Of a stretch of 64,000 bases of DNA, positions 1-9,749 are shown piece after piece. The notes beneath the pieces were generated by a model that saw nothing but the letters and a program-made list of their open reading frames with translations, had not been told where the DNA came from and did no database searches. Source of the DNA: Brucella oryzae (lineage in GTDB: Bacteria; Pseudomonadota; Alphaproteobacteria; Rhizobiales; Rhizobiaceae); assembly GCA_012103035.1 (NCBI GenBank), contig JAAVLL010000002.1, positions 1,116,001-1,180,000 on the forward strand, read 5' to 3'. How positions within the stretch are numbered: the stretch's first letter is position 1; each line of letters starts with the position of its first letter. The position numbers were made by a program, and so were the translations under genes.

Positions 1-403
1 AGCGGTCTGCCAGATGAGCCATATCGACATTGACCAGCGCCTGGTCAACGACGGCATCATCCTCCGTTGACCACGGCGACAACGCACCTAGATAGGGTGT
101 CCGCCCGAGTTCGACGGCCTGACGTGCCGTAATGCGTTCTGTCGTACCCGCCTGCTGCTCGACCAGTGCCATTTTCCGGGCTATCTCGCGGCGGCTGAAA
201 CTGTCGATGGGCGCGCCGCACAGGCTGATTTCGCCGACATGGCACCTGCGAACGCCGGACAGCAGCGAGAGAAAACTGGTCTTTCCCGATCCGTTCGGCC
301 CGATGATGCCAAGAAACTCACCTTCCGCCACGTCCAGCGAAACATTGCGCAAAATTTCGACATTGCCTGCCGACCAGCCGACATCGCGTGCTGAGAGAAT
401 CAT
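1..403 (-). CDS. ABC transporter ATP-binding protein, BtuD/FecE type (partial)
   Basis: Cytoplasmic ATPase of a corrinoid/siderophore-type importer; energises uptake through the permease encoded just upstream on the same strand. The reading frame is open from an ATG at 403 to the window edge, so the C-terminal half is missing. Visible: the N-terminal nucleotide-binding fold with Walker A GPNGSGKTSF near residues 33-42 and the Q-loop region (ALVEQQAG) near residue 80. Its ATG overlaps the permease stop (ATGA), which shows translational coupling. Unlike most neighbours no frameshift is seen in this part. Family assignment is firm; substrate comes from the riboswitch context. Confidence 0.85.
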   Translation of the reverse strand, partial: MILSARDVGWSAGNVEILRNVSLDVAEGEFLGIIGPNGSGKTSFLSLLSGVRRCHVGEISLCGAPIDSFSRREIARKMALVEQQAGTTERITARQAVELGRTPYLGALSPWSTEDDAVVDQALVNVDMAHLADR

Positions 404-1454
404 GACGACGCCCTCCTTTGTCCAAGCAACAGGGCGAATGCCGGTGCACCGAACAAGGCCGTGATGACACCGATCGGCAGAACCTGCCCCGGAATGATGA
501 TACGCGACAGAATATCGGCGACGATCATGAAGATCGCGCCCATGAGTGCTGCCGCAGGCAACAGCCTGCCGTGTCTGACCCCGACCACCATGCGCGCCGC
601 ATGGGGAATGACGAGACCGATAAAGCCGACAGAGCCGACGATGGAAACCATGACCGCCGTCATCATGGCGCTGACACCAATCAGCACCGCATAGACGCGA
701 CGCACCGGTATGCCGAGCGAAGCAGCGGATTCGGTTCCGAAGGTAAAGGCATCAAGCGCACGTGCATGCCACAGGCAGATGGCCAGACCAATCAGGCAGG
801 CAGGCAGAGCAAGTGTGACGTCGGGCCAGCGCACGCCGGAAAGATTACCCAAAAGCCAGAACATGATGCCGCGCGCCTGCTCGGCATTTGCAGCCTTTGT
901 GACGATGAATGACGTTAGCGCATTGAAAAGCTGTGAACCCGCAATGCCTGCGAGGATGATCGCGCTGCTGCCGCGCCCCGCTCGCAACGCCAGAAGGGAG
1001 ACGAGGCCGAAAGCAACAATAGCGCCAATGAACGCACCCAGCGAAAGCGTCAGCACGCCAGCGCCTATGCCGAGAATAGCAACGCCGACAGCGCCTGTCG
1101 AAGCACCAGCGGAGATGCCCAGAATATACGGATCAGCGAGCGAATTCCGAAGCAGCGACTGCAGAATAACACCGGATATTGCGAGCGACGCGCCACAACA
1201 TGCCGCGATAACCGCACGGCTGAGGCGATAGCTCCAGACGATCCCTTCATCGATGGGTTCGAGCGGATACCCGGCATTCCACACCCGATTGGCCACGGTC
1301 TTCGCGACCACATCAAGCGGTATTGCCGTTTCGCCTATCGCCGCTCCGAGCCAAAGGGCAAGAAGAAGCAGGACAAGCGAAAGGCCAGGAAGAACACGCC
1401 GGAGCGTGCCCTTCCCTTCTGTTTGAAGCCTGTTGTCGCCGCCCGAACCGTCAC
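400..1454 (-). CDS. ABC transporter permease, FecCD/BtuC family (one frameshift)
   Basis: Inner-membrane permease of the same importer; hydrophobic throughout with the FecCD-family features ILGISAGASTGAV and GLVIPHAARMVVG. Starting at a GTG at 1454, which overlaps the stop of the binding-protein gene, gives an open N-terminus that changes frame around 1385-1400 before joining the main frame (VVAKTV at 1311). One missing base restores about 351 aa, the normal length for this family. A start at 1311 would remove the first transmembrane segment, so the upstream GTG is preferred. Confidence 0.85.
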
Positions 1455-2478
1455 TTGTTCAGGCCCGAGGCGGCAATGTCGGCAGCTAGCGTTTCGATGC
1501 CTTCGATCACGCGAAGCGACGTGCTCATCGACTGTGCATCCATGTCGAAGACATACTTGTCCTTGACCGCAGGCATCAGCTTCGTGACCGGATCGTTCTC
1601 GAGGAACTGGTGCTTGACGGCAATGTCGTCAGCCGGATAGCGACGGCGATCCAGTTTCGCAGCCACGATCATCGAAGGGTTCGATTTTGCAATCGTTTCC
1701 CATCCGACCGTCGGCCATTCTTCCTCGCTGTCGATCACATTCTTGATGCCAAGCACCGAAAGAATATAGGCGGGCGCGCCGAACTTGCCTGCAACATAGG
1801 GATCGGCATCGACCTGCGTGCTGGAGAACCAGACAACGGCGGAAAGCTTACCGCCAGCAGACCCAACCTTTTCGCGCGCAGCCGCTTCGCGCGCCTTCAG
1901 ATCGGCGACGAGTTTTTCGCCCCGGTCCTGCACATTGAAGATTTCCGCCAGTTCGGTGATTTCCTGATAGACGATACCCATCTTGAACGCTGCTGTACGA
2001 ACGCCGTCGCCGCCGCCGGAATTGTCCTTGCCAACGCAATCGGATGGCGAGGTATAGGCCGGGATGCCCAGCTCCTCGAACTGTTCAGGCTTTGCCACGA
2101 TACCCGCCGGGCCGACATGCCACTGGAAATCCGCCGTCACGATATCCGGCTTCTGTGCCAGAACGCTTTCGAAGCTCGGATCGTTATCGGCGAGCCGCTT
2201 TACCTTGAATTTACCTCTTCAAAGCCTTTGAGAACAGGCCCGAACCACACCGCCGTGCCGACAACCTTGTCGCCAAGGCCGAGGCTGTAAAGAATTTCTG
2301 CGCTGCTTTGTCCGACTGCAACGGCGCGGGTGGGTGCATGGTTGAAGGTTACCTCCCGACCGCAATTCTTCAGCGTCAGCGGATATTGCGTTTCCGCCGC
2401 CTGGGCGGCCAATCCGCCTGCGAGAAAATGCAGCCGCGCAAAGGCGGCGCGAAACGGCATCTTGCCGAGAATATTCAT
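1451..2478 (-). CDS. periplasmic substrate-binding protein, BtuF/FecB type (one frameshift)
   Basis: Periplasmic receptor that would deliver a corrinoid (or iron-siderophore) to the permease. The start ATG at 2478 opens a signal peptide ending near AAQAAETQ, followed by the class III binding-protein motif GQSSAEILYSLGLGDKVVG. The frame changes near 2205 (after GFEEVN), and the rest, from KVKRLADNDPSF to the end, lies in another phase. It is first in a three-gene operon with overlapping junctions and sits directly behind a cobalamin riboswitch, which is the main reason to favour vitamin B12 or a cobalt-containing ligand over iron. Confidence 0.82.
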
Positions 2479-2671
2479 GAAAGTCCCGAAATGATGAGAG
2501 AAAGACGCCCTGTCAGGCGGCGGATAAAATCCGGCGCGGAAGACGAACAGGCATATCCGGGATCATACCGAAATCATGCGATGACGATGGGAGGAAGCGT
2601 CCTGCGACGCGGAAATCTGTCATAACCGGCTCCTGCTCCGGGCATCCCCGCCCGTGACAATGGACAACACT

Positions 2672-2880
2672 AGACGGCAGGTCTCCTGGCTCACGAATAT
2701 CTGCTGTTCATCTGCCTTCCCGCGCTTCTCCGGCACAGTGGCATGACGCTTTGAACGTCACGAGGATGAACGGCAATCCGCTTACAGTTGCGGGGGCAGC
2801 CACGGTCTTGGCCCCTTTTCGGGTCGTCCTCACCGTGTTCCCTATTAATCCCCTTCACTCTCGGTCGGGGAACCGTCGTT
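2672..2880 (-). promoter_or_regulatory. cobalamin riboswitch
   Basis: Read on the minus strand, the region contains the conserved elements of the cobalamin aptamer in the right order: GGGAACACGGTGAGG (2831-2846), the core GCTGCCCCCGCAACTG (about 2785-2800), a GCCACTGTG segment, GGGAAGGC and the B12 box GAGCCAGGAGACCTGCC (2675-2692). It lies about 200 bases upstream of the binding-protein start. In this family the bound cofactor switches expression off, so the transporter should be induced when B12 is scarce. Confidence 0.93.
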
Positions 2881-3113
2881 ACACTATTACGTTAGCCCGT
2901 TGTCACCGTCAAGCAGGTCTCGACGGCTATTTCCAGCGCGCAGTTTTCAATTGTTTCGAAAGCTAGTTACTTAAATTGCAGCCAAACTATTGTCGCTTAC
3001 GCTGGCCTATTGAATTTGTTTTGGGCAATATCCATGTAGACAACTCCCGCTAGAGGAGCGGGACTTTGGGGAGGTCCGCCGGAAGGCGGCATACATTCTA
3101 TCTGGGAGGACAT

Positions 3114-4063
3114 ATGCGTAGATTTATTCTGGCCCTGACGTCGGTGGCGGCGTTGGCGATGGCAGGCTCTGCTTCTGCAGAAGACTACAAAGTGCTGGCG
3201 CCTGCAGCACCTGGCGGCGGCTGGGACCAGACGGCGCGCACAATGCAGAGCGCGCTTCAGGACGAAAAGATTTCCGGCAGCGTTCAGGTCATCAACGTTC
3301 CGGGCGCTGGCGGCACCATCGGCCTCGCGCAGTTCGTGAACCAGAACAAGGGCGACCCGAGCCAGCTCATCGTTGGCGGCTATGTCATGGTCGGCGCTAT
3401 CTTGACCAACAAGTCGCCGGTGACACTCGATGCCATCACGCCGATTGCACGCCTCACCGGCGAGTATGAAGCCATCGTCGTACCGGCATCTTCCGACATC
3501 CAGAATCTTGGCGATCTTGCCGCAAAGCTGAAGGCTGATCCGGGCTCCGTTTCGTGGGGCGGCGGTTCTGCGGGCGGCACCGACCACATCACCGCCGGCC
3601 TCTTTGCCAAGGCGGCAGGCGTCGACCCGACAAAGGTCAACTACATCGCTTTCTCCGGCGGCGGCGAAGCACTGGCGGCCATTCTCGGCAATCAGGTGAC
3701 TGTTGGCATTTCCGGCTACGGCGAATTCGAAGCCCAGATCAAGGCCGGTACGCTGCGTATCATCGGCATTTCGAGCGACGAGCGCGTGGAAGGCATCGAC
3801 GCACCGACCTTCAAGGAAGGCGGCGTAGATGTTTCGATCCAGAACTGGCGCATGGTGGGTGCGGCTCCCGGCATCACTGCCGAACAGGAAGCTGCCATCA
3901 ATGCCGATATCGAGAAAATGGTGAAGTCCGAATCCTGGCAGAAGGCTCTGAAAGACAAGGGCTGGGCGGATACTTATCTCGCCGGTCCGGCATTCAAGGA
4001 GCAGCGGCCAAGGACGTCGCCGCGACTGAGACCATCCTCAAGGAAATCGGCCTCGTCAAATGA
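3114..4063 (+). CDS. tctC: TctC-family tripartite tricarboxylate transporter receptor (one frameshift)
   Basis: Periplasmic solute receptor of a tripartite tricarboxylate transporter, binding citrate-like carboxylates. The ATG at 3114 follows a strong Shine-Dalgarno GGGAGGA; an Ala-rich signal peptide ends at about residue 22 (SASAED). TctC features include NVPGAGGTIG and WGGGSAGGTDH. The frame changes near 4003; the true end, AAKDVAATETILKEIGLVK, stops at 4063. One added base gives 316 aa, normal for the family. Its stop overlaps the tctB start. An uncorrected reading falsely fuses TctC to TctB. Confidence 0.9.
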
Positions 4064-4556
4064 CCGGAACAGAACCGCAGGAAAAGCGCCGCCCGGAAGG
4101 GGCGGCGCCAGATTCGCCGCCCTTGTCATCGCTCTCGTTCTTGCAGCCGTCGCCATTGCCATTGCATGGTCGACAACCTACGGCAACGACGTGACGAGTT
4201 ATTCGCCGGTCGGGCCCAAAACCGTTCCTTATGTCGTTGCCGCCGGATTGTTCGGCCTCGCCATATGGACCGTATTCGAGGCGCTTCGCGGTGATTTTCC
4301 CGAGCGCGAGCATCAGGAAATTGCTCCGATGGCATGGATCATCGGCGGTCTGGCCATCCAGATGCTGACGATGAAGACTGTCGGCTTTTCCTTATCCACC
4401 GGCCTGCTTTTCGCAGCAACCGCCCGTGGCTTCGGCTATCGCAAGTTCTGGATCAGCGTTCCCGTCGGCATCGTCTTCGCCTTCGTGATCTGGTTCATCT
4501 TTGCGCGCGGCCTGCAGCTATCGCTGCCGTCCGGCTGGCTCGAACAATTCGTTTAG
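4060..4556 (+). CDS. tctB: TctB-family small membrane subunit (one frameshift)
   Basis: Small four-helix membrane subunit of the TTT transporter. The ATG at 4060 overlaps the tctC stop (ATGA). A polar N-terminus (MTGTEPQEKRRPEGAA) is followed by a frame change near 4105 and then hydrophobic segments (FAALVIALVLAAVAIAIAW and others), ending in LQLSLPSGWLEQFV. One added base gives 165 aa, the usual TctB size. Sequence conservation of this subunit is low; the call relies on position between tctC and tctA and on membrane topology. Confidence 0.85.
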
Positions 4557-4650
4557 AGCATTCCCTGAAACATTGGAAATGCCCTAAGTCCTTGTTTTGT
4601 CGCATTATCCTACGCAAAACCGCTTCGCATTTTGCTGGAAATGCTTTAAA
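4557..4650. repeat. Brucellaceae-type intergenic palindromic repeat
   Basis: The tctB-tctA gap has inverted ends (AGCATTCC against GGAAATGCT) and an inner CGAAGCGGTTTTGCG-like core on the minus strand. This is the layout of the common short palindromic repeat found between genes in Brucella and Ochrobactrum. A related element follows azlD near 30815. It could form a stem in the tctCBA transcript and lower tctA relative to tctC, which is an inference. Confidence 0.55.
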
Positions 4651-4664
4651 GGCTAAATGCCATT

Positions 4665-6207
4665 ATGGATACTGTCGCACTTCTCGCCAACGGGCTTCTG
4701 GTGGCGCTTGAACCATCGAATCTTCTGTATGCGTTAATCGGCGTCACGCTCGGCACAGCCGTTGGTGTGCTACCTGGCATCGGCCCGGCGCTGACCGTCG
4801 CGCTCCTTCTGCCCGTTACCTACAAGCTCGACCCTCCGGCTCCCTCATCATGTTTGCGGGCATCTATTACGGCGGCATGTATGGCGGCTCGACCACATCG
4901 ATCCTCCTGAATACGCCGGGCGAAAGCGCCTCCATCGTCACCGCATTGGAGGGCAACAAGATGGCACGCGCCGGACGTGGCGGGCCAGCGCTTGCAACAG
5001 CAGCCATCGGCTCGTTCATTGCGGGCCTGATCGCCACTCTGGCGCTTGCCTTCGTCGCACCATGGGTCGTGAAATTCGCCCTGTCCTTCGGACCGTCCGA
5101 ATATTTTGCGCTCATGCTTCTCGCCTTCATGACGGTCTCGGCTGCATTCGGCGATTCCACATTACGCGGCCTGACATCCTTGTTCATCGGACTGGCGCTC
5201 GGCCTGATCGGCATTGATCAGCTGACCGGACAGGCACGCCTTGTCATGGGAACGCCCAACCTGCTCGATGGCATCAATGTCACCACATTGGCAGTGGCGC
5301 TGTTCGCCATCGGTGAAACCCTTGCGGTCGTGTCGAAGAAGCTTCGGCCAGAAGATGAAGTCATCGCTGTCAAGGGTTCCGTCTGGATGACCAGGAACGA
5401 CTGGAAGCGCTCGTGGATGCCGTGGCTGCGCGGCACCGCCATCGGCTTTCCGATCGGAGCGATGCCGGCGGGCGGCGCGGATGTGTCGAGCTTCCTTTCC
5501 TATTCGGCGGAACGGCAGTTTTCGAAACATCCGGAAGAATTCGGCAAAGGCGCTATCGAAGGCGTTGCGGGGCCGGAGGCGGCCAACAATGCTTCCGCCG
5601 CCGGAACTCTCGTCCCGCTTCTGACGCTCGGTCTGCCCACCACCGCGACAGCTGCAATCATGCTCGCCGGTTTCCAGCAGTTCGGCCTACAGCCCGGCCC
5701 TCTCCTGTTCGTGACCAATGCCACGCTGGTCTGGGGTCTGGTGGCGAGCCTTCTTGTTGCCAATCTGATGCTGCTGGTTCTCAACCTGCCGCTGATCGGC
5801 CTGTGGGTGAAGATGCTCACCATCCCGCGCCACTGGCTCTATGCAGGCATTCTGGTTTTCGCAACGCTTGGAACAATCGGCGCGAATGCCTCCACCTCGA
5901 TGCTGTTCGGCCTGCCGGTTTCATTCGAGCTTGGCCTGCTTCTGGCATTCGGTGTGCTGGGCTATGTGCTGCGGCGCTTCTCATACCCCATCGCGCCGGT
6001 TGTCGTGGGCCTGATCCTCGGACCGATGGCCGAAAAAGCCTGCGTCAGGCCTTGCAGATCAGCCAGGGAAACCCGATGACTCTGGTGCATTCCTGGGTAT
6101 CGATTGTGCTGATCGCACTGGCGATTGCCGCAGTCATCGTCCCCATGATCATGCGCCAGCGCGGCAAAGGCGAACTGCTGAGCCAGATGGCGACAGACGA
6201 AGACTAA
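4665..6207 (+). CDS. tctA: TctA-family large permease subunit (two frameshifts)
   Basis: Large inner-membrane subunit forming the transport channel of the TTT system. The family signature [17 protein letters not shown] is at about residues 36-52, followed by [25 protein letters not shown] after a frame change near 4838 (CCGGGCTCC expected, CCGGCTCC seen). A second change near 6036 (one A missing from a run of six) leads to the real C-terminus ending QMATDED at 6207. Two added bases give 514 aa, as expected. It is the last gene of tctCBA and is followed by a strong terminator. Confidence 0.9.
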
Positions 6208-6210
6208 AAC

Positions 6211-6236
6211 AAAAGCCCCGGAAATCCGGGGCTTTT
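6211..6236 (+). terminator. rho-independent terminator after tctA
   Basis: The stem AAAAGCCCCGG / CCGGGGCTTTT with a four-base loop starts just after the tctA stop and ends in a T-run. The A-rich side would also serve the small minus-strand gene converging from the right. Confidence 0.85.
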
Positions 6237-6266
6237 ACTCAGATACACGTACGCTTACTTAATTGC

Positions 6267-6425
6267 TCAACCCTGAATACGACGGAACTGGTCAACGTCG
6301 ATGCCAAGCGTCTCAAGGTCCTGGGCAGTAGGCTTCTGACCAGCGCGTACAGCAGCAGAAGCACGAACGGCGCTGCCGAATTGCGCGAATGCACGACCGA
6401 AACGATTATTGAAGCGGGTAAACAT
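6267..6425 (-). CDS. small basic protein of unknown function
   Basis: A 52-aa protein starting MFTRFNNRFGRAFAQFG and ending LGIDVDQFRRIQG. The ATG at 6425 is chosen because GGAGAGA lies just in front of it; an upstream ATG at 6438 would bury that site. The basic N-terminus and the LGID tail recall the short DUF1127-like proteins common in Rhizobiales, but I do not claim membership. No frameshift. Confidence 0.6.
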   Translation of the reverse strand: MFTRFNNRFGRAFAQFGSAVRASAAVRAGQKPTAQDLETLGIDVDQFRRIQG

Positions 6426-6618
6426 TTTTCTCTCCATCACGGACACTTCATTGGTCCGCACCTGAAAGATGGGGAGCGCTCACACGACTTAGAAGATCGG
6501 CATTTGCATGCCAGCCATGCAGTTTCGGCATGCTCCTTTCAGCCTGTCTTGATTGCGATCAATGCCGTTCACTCACCATCTTGCAAAGCTCGTTTCAACC
6601 AAAGGAAGGAGCCACAGA

Positions 6619-6857
6619 ATGTCGAACACCCCCATACACTCGGAGAAGAGTTTCCCGGCCAGCTCGACGCCATTCATGCCCTGAAAGCAAAGGATGCTCA
6701 TTTTGCTCGCATTCTGGAAGAATATGATTCTGTCAATGACCGCATCCACCGCGCCGAAACGAAGATTGCGCCCGTGAGCCAGGAAGAAGAAACGAACCTG
6801 CGCAAACAGCGCCTCACCTTGAAGGACAGCATCGCTGAGGCGCTTGCCGCAGCCTGA
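6619..6857 (+). CDS. YdcH family (DUF465) small coiled-coil protein (one frameshift)
   Basis: Short helical protein of unknown role. The ATG at 6619 has a good ribosome site (AAGGAAGGA). The first residues, MSNTP, are followed by a frame change in a C-run (five seen, six needed) and then HTLGEEFPGQLDAIHALKAKD through EALAAA. One added base gives 79 aa, matching DUF465 proteins, which are about 70-80 residues with the pattern D..F..L...Y...ND.I...E. Confidence 0.75.
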
Positions 6858-6895
6858 TGTGTCGTTCGGGATAACATTACAGGCCCGATAACAGC

Positions 6896-7399
6896 TTAGG
6901 AGGCTTTGTCCTTGATCTTGCTGTTGTCTGGGCCAACCGAATTTTCCATTCTTCCCACCACGATCAGAACCGTGACGGCGATAAACGTCGCCATGATTGC
7001 GATGTGCCAGAGGCCGAGACCACTGGCGAGGCCGACGGATGCCGCAAGCCACATGCCCGCGCCAGTCGTGATGCCGGTTATTTTTCCGCGTGCGAAAATG
7101 ATGAAGCCCGCCGCCAGAAAGGCGACGCCGCTTGTAATCGCTTCCACGAGCCGCGAAGGGTCCATTCGGATATTCTGATCGTTGAATACCGCCACATTGA
7201 CCAGTTCCAGAGAAACGATGGTGAATGTGGCGGATGCGAGACAGACCAGCATATGGGTCTTCAGCCCGGCCGGACGCCTGCGCCATTCGCGCTCCAGTCC
7301 GATAATGGAACCGAGCAGCGTTGCCAGCAGCATTCGCGCCACAACCACCGGCAAACTGATTACATTGTCGTGCGTAAATTCAGCCCAGAATTGTTCCAT
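6896..7399 (-). CDS. mgtC: MgtC/SapB family membrane protein
   Basis: Inner-membrane protein of the MgtC family, linked in other bacteria to growth under low magnesium and survival in macrophages. Intact 167 aa. The family signature is clear: RMLLATLLGSIIGLEREW near the N-terminus, RPAGLKTHMLVCL, then GVAFLAAGFI and ITGITTGAGMWLAASVG. It has four to five membrane segments, as usual for the short form. No Mg-transport ATPase is next to it, so a role in virulence or Mg homeostasis is only family-based. Confidence 0.9.
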   Translation of the reverse strand: MEQFWAEFTHDNVISLPVVVARMLLATLLGSIIGLEREWRRRPAGLKTHMLVCLASATFTIVSLELVNVAVFNDQNIRMDPSRLVEAITSGVAFLAAGFIIFARGKITGITTGAGMWLAASVGLASGLGLWHIAIMATFIAVTVLIVVGRMENSVGPDNSKIKDKAS

Positions 7400-7459
7400 G
7401 CCCGATAACGGACATGGTGGGGTCTGGTTCCGCTATGGGCGTGTGCCTATAACGATCAC

Positions 7460-7678
7460 TCACAAATCATTTTGCGGAGCCAGCGGAACCGTTTCGGTTG
7501 CGGCAGGCGGCAAGGAGTTCTCACCGTTGGGCGTGTTCTCCTCAGGGGAAATAGCGGTGCCGTAGATTTCCACCAGCACCCAGACGGCCAGCACCGCAGC
7601 GATACTGATCAGCAGCACCATGAGAACGGGCTTGCCTTCGCGCCCTTGCCTTGCTTCAGTCGGGTTGACCTGTTTCAT
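7460..7678 (-). CDS. small single-span membrane protein, unknown function
   Basis: 72 aa with a basic N-terminus (MKQVNPTEARQGREGK), one strong transmembrane segment (VLMVLLISIAAVLAVWVLV) and a Pro/Glu-rich tail, probably periplasmic. A clear ribosome site, AGGAGG, precedes the ATG at 7678. Intact. No family recognised. Confidence 0.65.
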   Translation of the reverse strand: MKQVNPTEARQGREGKPVLMVLLISIAAVLAVWVLVEIYGTAISPEENTPNGENSLPPAATETVPLAPQNDL

Positions 7679-7927
7679 GGATCAAATCCTCCTGTTCGTT
7701 TCAGCGGCTTCCATGAAAGAGTGCCGCTATAGACCTAATGGCAACACAGGCTATTGGTTCCATTGAAACGTAGCCGTGGCTGGTAGTGCAAAAGGAAGGA
7801 TGGGAATGCCGCAATAAATGTGATGTTAATGCATATTATATAAAGTTTTATTCTGACTGGGTAATCAGAGGTTGCTCGGTTTGTCTGAACAGTTTCTGGC
7901 GTTTTGCCGAGTGGATTTCCGCCTCGA

Positions 7928-8030
7928 TTATGCCGCCGCCATTATCGGTGTCAGCGCGTTGAAGTAGACCTGATCCGGTGTCTGCCGGTCATCGGCGCAT
8001 TCAAGATGACTCTTGAGTTTCTGGAGCCGA
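7928..8030 (-). pseudogene. transposase C-terminal remnant (IS3-like)
   Basis: A short minus-strand frame reads QTPDQVYFNALTPIMAAA and stops at 7928. The TPD.VYF motif is typical of the extreme C-terminus of IS3/IS481-type transposases. No further transposase sequence is seen upstream, so this is a scar. The rest of 7740-8271 shows no gene I can support. Confidence 0.55.
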
Positions 8031-8271
8031 ACTTCACGGATTTGCCCCTGACCGTGAGCTTGCGCTCTGCGAAGGTCCGGTACACGGGAGCCCTTTCGAA
8101 AACTGATAGAATTGTTGCCTGCGTGTCAGTTCGTCCACGTGAAAATCATAACAAAACAAACCATTCGTTCAATCGCTGAACGAGCGACAAGAAGTCGAAT
8201 GCACCGACGGTATCCAACCAAGAAAATCTTCAGCACTCATAAAACCACGATAAGCTGACCTTTCCCTACCA

Positions 8272-8744
8272 CTAATTATTTTCAACCTGCGTTGGCGCCG
8301 GTGTAGGGAGTAACGGCTCATTACCGATGGCCAACGCATGACGTTCATTTCCTGCAACTGATCGATAATGATTTCCTGCGCAATGCACTTCAACTGCTCA
8401 TTGTTACCGAAGCGCAGATAGATCCGGGCCATATTGATCGCTCCTTGGTGATGAGGCGTCATCATCTGGACGAAATCACGATCGAGATTGCCGGTGGGGT
8501 AACGACCATGTCATACATCATCTGTTCCATGGCATTGTTCATCGTACTGATGATAAGCCGCTTCGTCACCGAAGCCCTCTATGCCTATGTTACAAACCGA
8601 CATCACGTTGGAAACCAGTTGCCTAAGACGGGAAGGCGACTTCACCTCTGCTGCTGACAAGGAAACGATCAGGATAACAGCCATCACGGCCGCTCTGGAC
8701 AGCGCACAAGCGAGATAAGTGGCAAGTGTTTTCAGATGTTGCAT
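8272..8744 (-). CDS. DUF305 family secreted protein (three frameshifts)
   Basis: Periplasmic or secreted four-helix protein of the DUF305 family, often found beside copper-handling genes. Starting from MQHLKTLATYLACAL at 8744, a signal-like segment (AAVMAVILIVSLSAAE) is followed by STMNNAMEQMMYDM and the family hallmark MMTPHHQGAINMARIYL, then IAQEIIIDQLQEMNVM. The frame changes near 8545, 8480 and 8335. After the last one, LAIGNEPLLPTPAPTQVENN ends at 8272. The three shifts may be sequence errors, but with the neighbouring gene broken by an IS this locus could also be decaying. Confidence 0.68.
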
Positions 8745-9053
8745 TTTGTGCCAAAGCGACGTCAAAGACCGCTCTCTCCTTGCTAGATTGTTCCTCGCCC
8801 ATCCGCCGGGCCAGTTTGCGGCGAACGGCCCACGAGACTGCATGGTCGTAGACGGCGAAGCAGTCGAATTTAATCCATTGGCGTTGGAATTTACTGATCG
8901 TCGTCCGGCATTTCCTTATCATTGCCTGCGAGGCAAGCGCCGCTTCCCGCGCTTTTGAATGGCTTCAGAATTGACCTTCAAAGCCATGGAATAAAATCAC
9001 GGCCCGGTCGTCTATCTGACCATGCGGGCTGCAACGCGACTTGCGGAACCTCA
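8745..9053. other. intergenic region, no gene seen
   Basis: No reading frame with a recognisable protein, ribosome site or RNA structure is supported. It probably carries the divergent promoters of the DUF305 gene and the PCuAC fragment. Confidence 0.5.
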
Positions 9054-9283
9054 ATGAAACAAAGGGACATTAAAGAATGCGACACTGTCTCAGCCGTCCA
9101 GCGGCAAGGAAAATTCAACGGCGAAAGCAAAGAAGCTCCTGCCGCTTCTCCTTTCCATGACATTCATCACGTTTTGTGGTGCAACGGTAGCATCGGCGGC
9201 AGAGGTCAGCATTGGCGACCTGACGCTGTCCGTTTCTTGCATTCGCGCAATGTTGCCTGGCGCCCAGGTTGCGGGAGGTTATC
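9054..9283 (+). pseudogene. PCuAC copper-chaperone N-terminal fragment cut by an IS
   Basis: After an ATG at 9054 and one early frame change, the frame reads AKKLLPLLLSMTFITFCGA (signal peptide), then AEVSIGDLTLS and RAMLPGAQVAGGY. This matches the N-terminus of the periplasmic PCu(A)C family, whose pattern is V.VGDL.IS..W.RA.PPGA...GGY. Homology stops at GGY (about 9283), exactly where IS3-family sequence begins, so the Cu-binding His/Met region is absent. Together with DUF305 this suggests a former copper-delivery locus. Confidence 0.65.
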
Positions 9284-9551
9284 GGATGAAGTTTGGTCCA
9301 CCGAGATCGCGAAGAGTCGATACGTCCAACATCGCGTCAGCCATAAGACGCTTCAATTTGGCATTCTCGTCTTCAAGAGACTTCAGGCGCTTGGCATCGG
9401 ACACCTCCATGCCGCCATACTTCGAGCGCCACTTGTAAAACGTCGCATCACTGACGCCGTGCTTTCGGCACAGCTCAACGGCCAACATCCCAACCTGATG
9501 CTCCTTCAATATTCCGATGATCTGTTCTTCGCCGAAGCGGGATCGTTTCAT
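9279..9551 (-). pseudogene. IS3 family (IS407-like) OrfA transposase, 3' truncated
   Basis: The ATG at 9551 follows AAGGAGACAGAAC. The protein begins MKRSRFGEEQIIGILKEHQ, continues AELCRKHGVSDATFYKWRS-like (here VELCRKHGVSDATFYKWRSK) and MEVSDAKRLKSLEDEN, the helix-turn-helix and leucine-zipper parts of IS407-group OrfA. It ends after DVSTLRDL at the junction with PCuAC. No OrfB is present, so the element cannot move by itself. Confidence 0.8.
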
Positions 9552-9615
9552 GTTCTGTCTCCTTTTCCGGAGAACAGACCAACCAAATTGCGAAGACATT
9601 TCAGGGGAGCAGGCC
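9284..9615 (-). mobile_element. partial IS3-family insertion sequence inside PCuAC
   Basis: Fragment consisting of the left end (about 9552-9615, including CCTGCTCCCCTGAAA on the minus strand) and a truncated orfA. The orfB and right end are missing, so either a later deletion removed them together with the 3' part of the PCuAC gene, or the copy inserted partial. No target duplication can be recognised. Confidence 0.65.
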
Positions 9616-9749
9616 AAGATTAGTACTCGTTGTTTGACGCGCATCTTTTCCGAAATCTGGTTTGCACTTTTGCCATGCGATCCCATTAATCAAAATCGAA
9701 GACTGAGGCTGACACAGATACACTTCCGATTGTATTGCGCCATGGCTCT

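Noticed and set aside
418..912. Plus-strand open frame opposite the FecCD permease
   Set aside because: Cys/His/Asp-rich antisense shadow of a clear minus-strand membrane protein; no ribosome site or family.
3066..4556. A 496-residue TctC-TctB fusion protein
   Set aside because: One missing base near 4003 bypasses the natural tctC stop; the tctB start and family lengths fit two genes.
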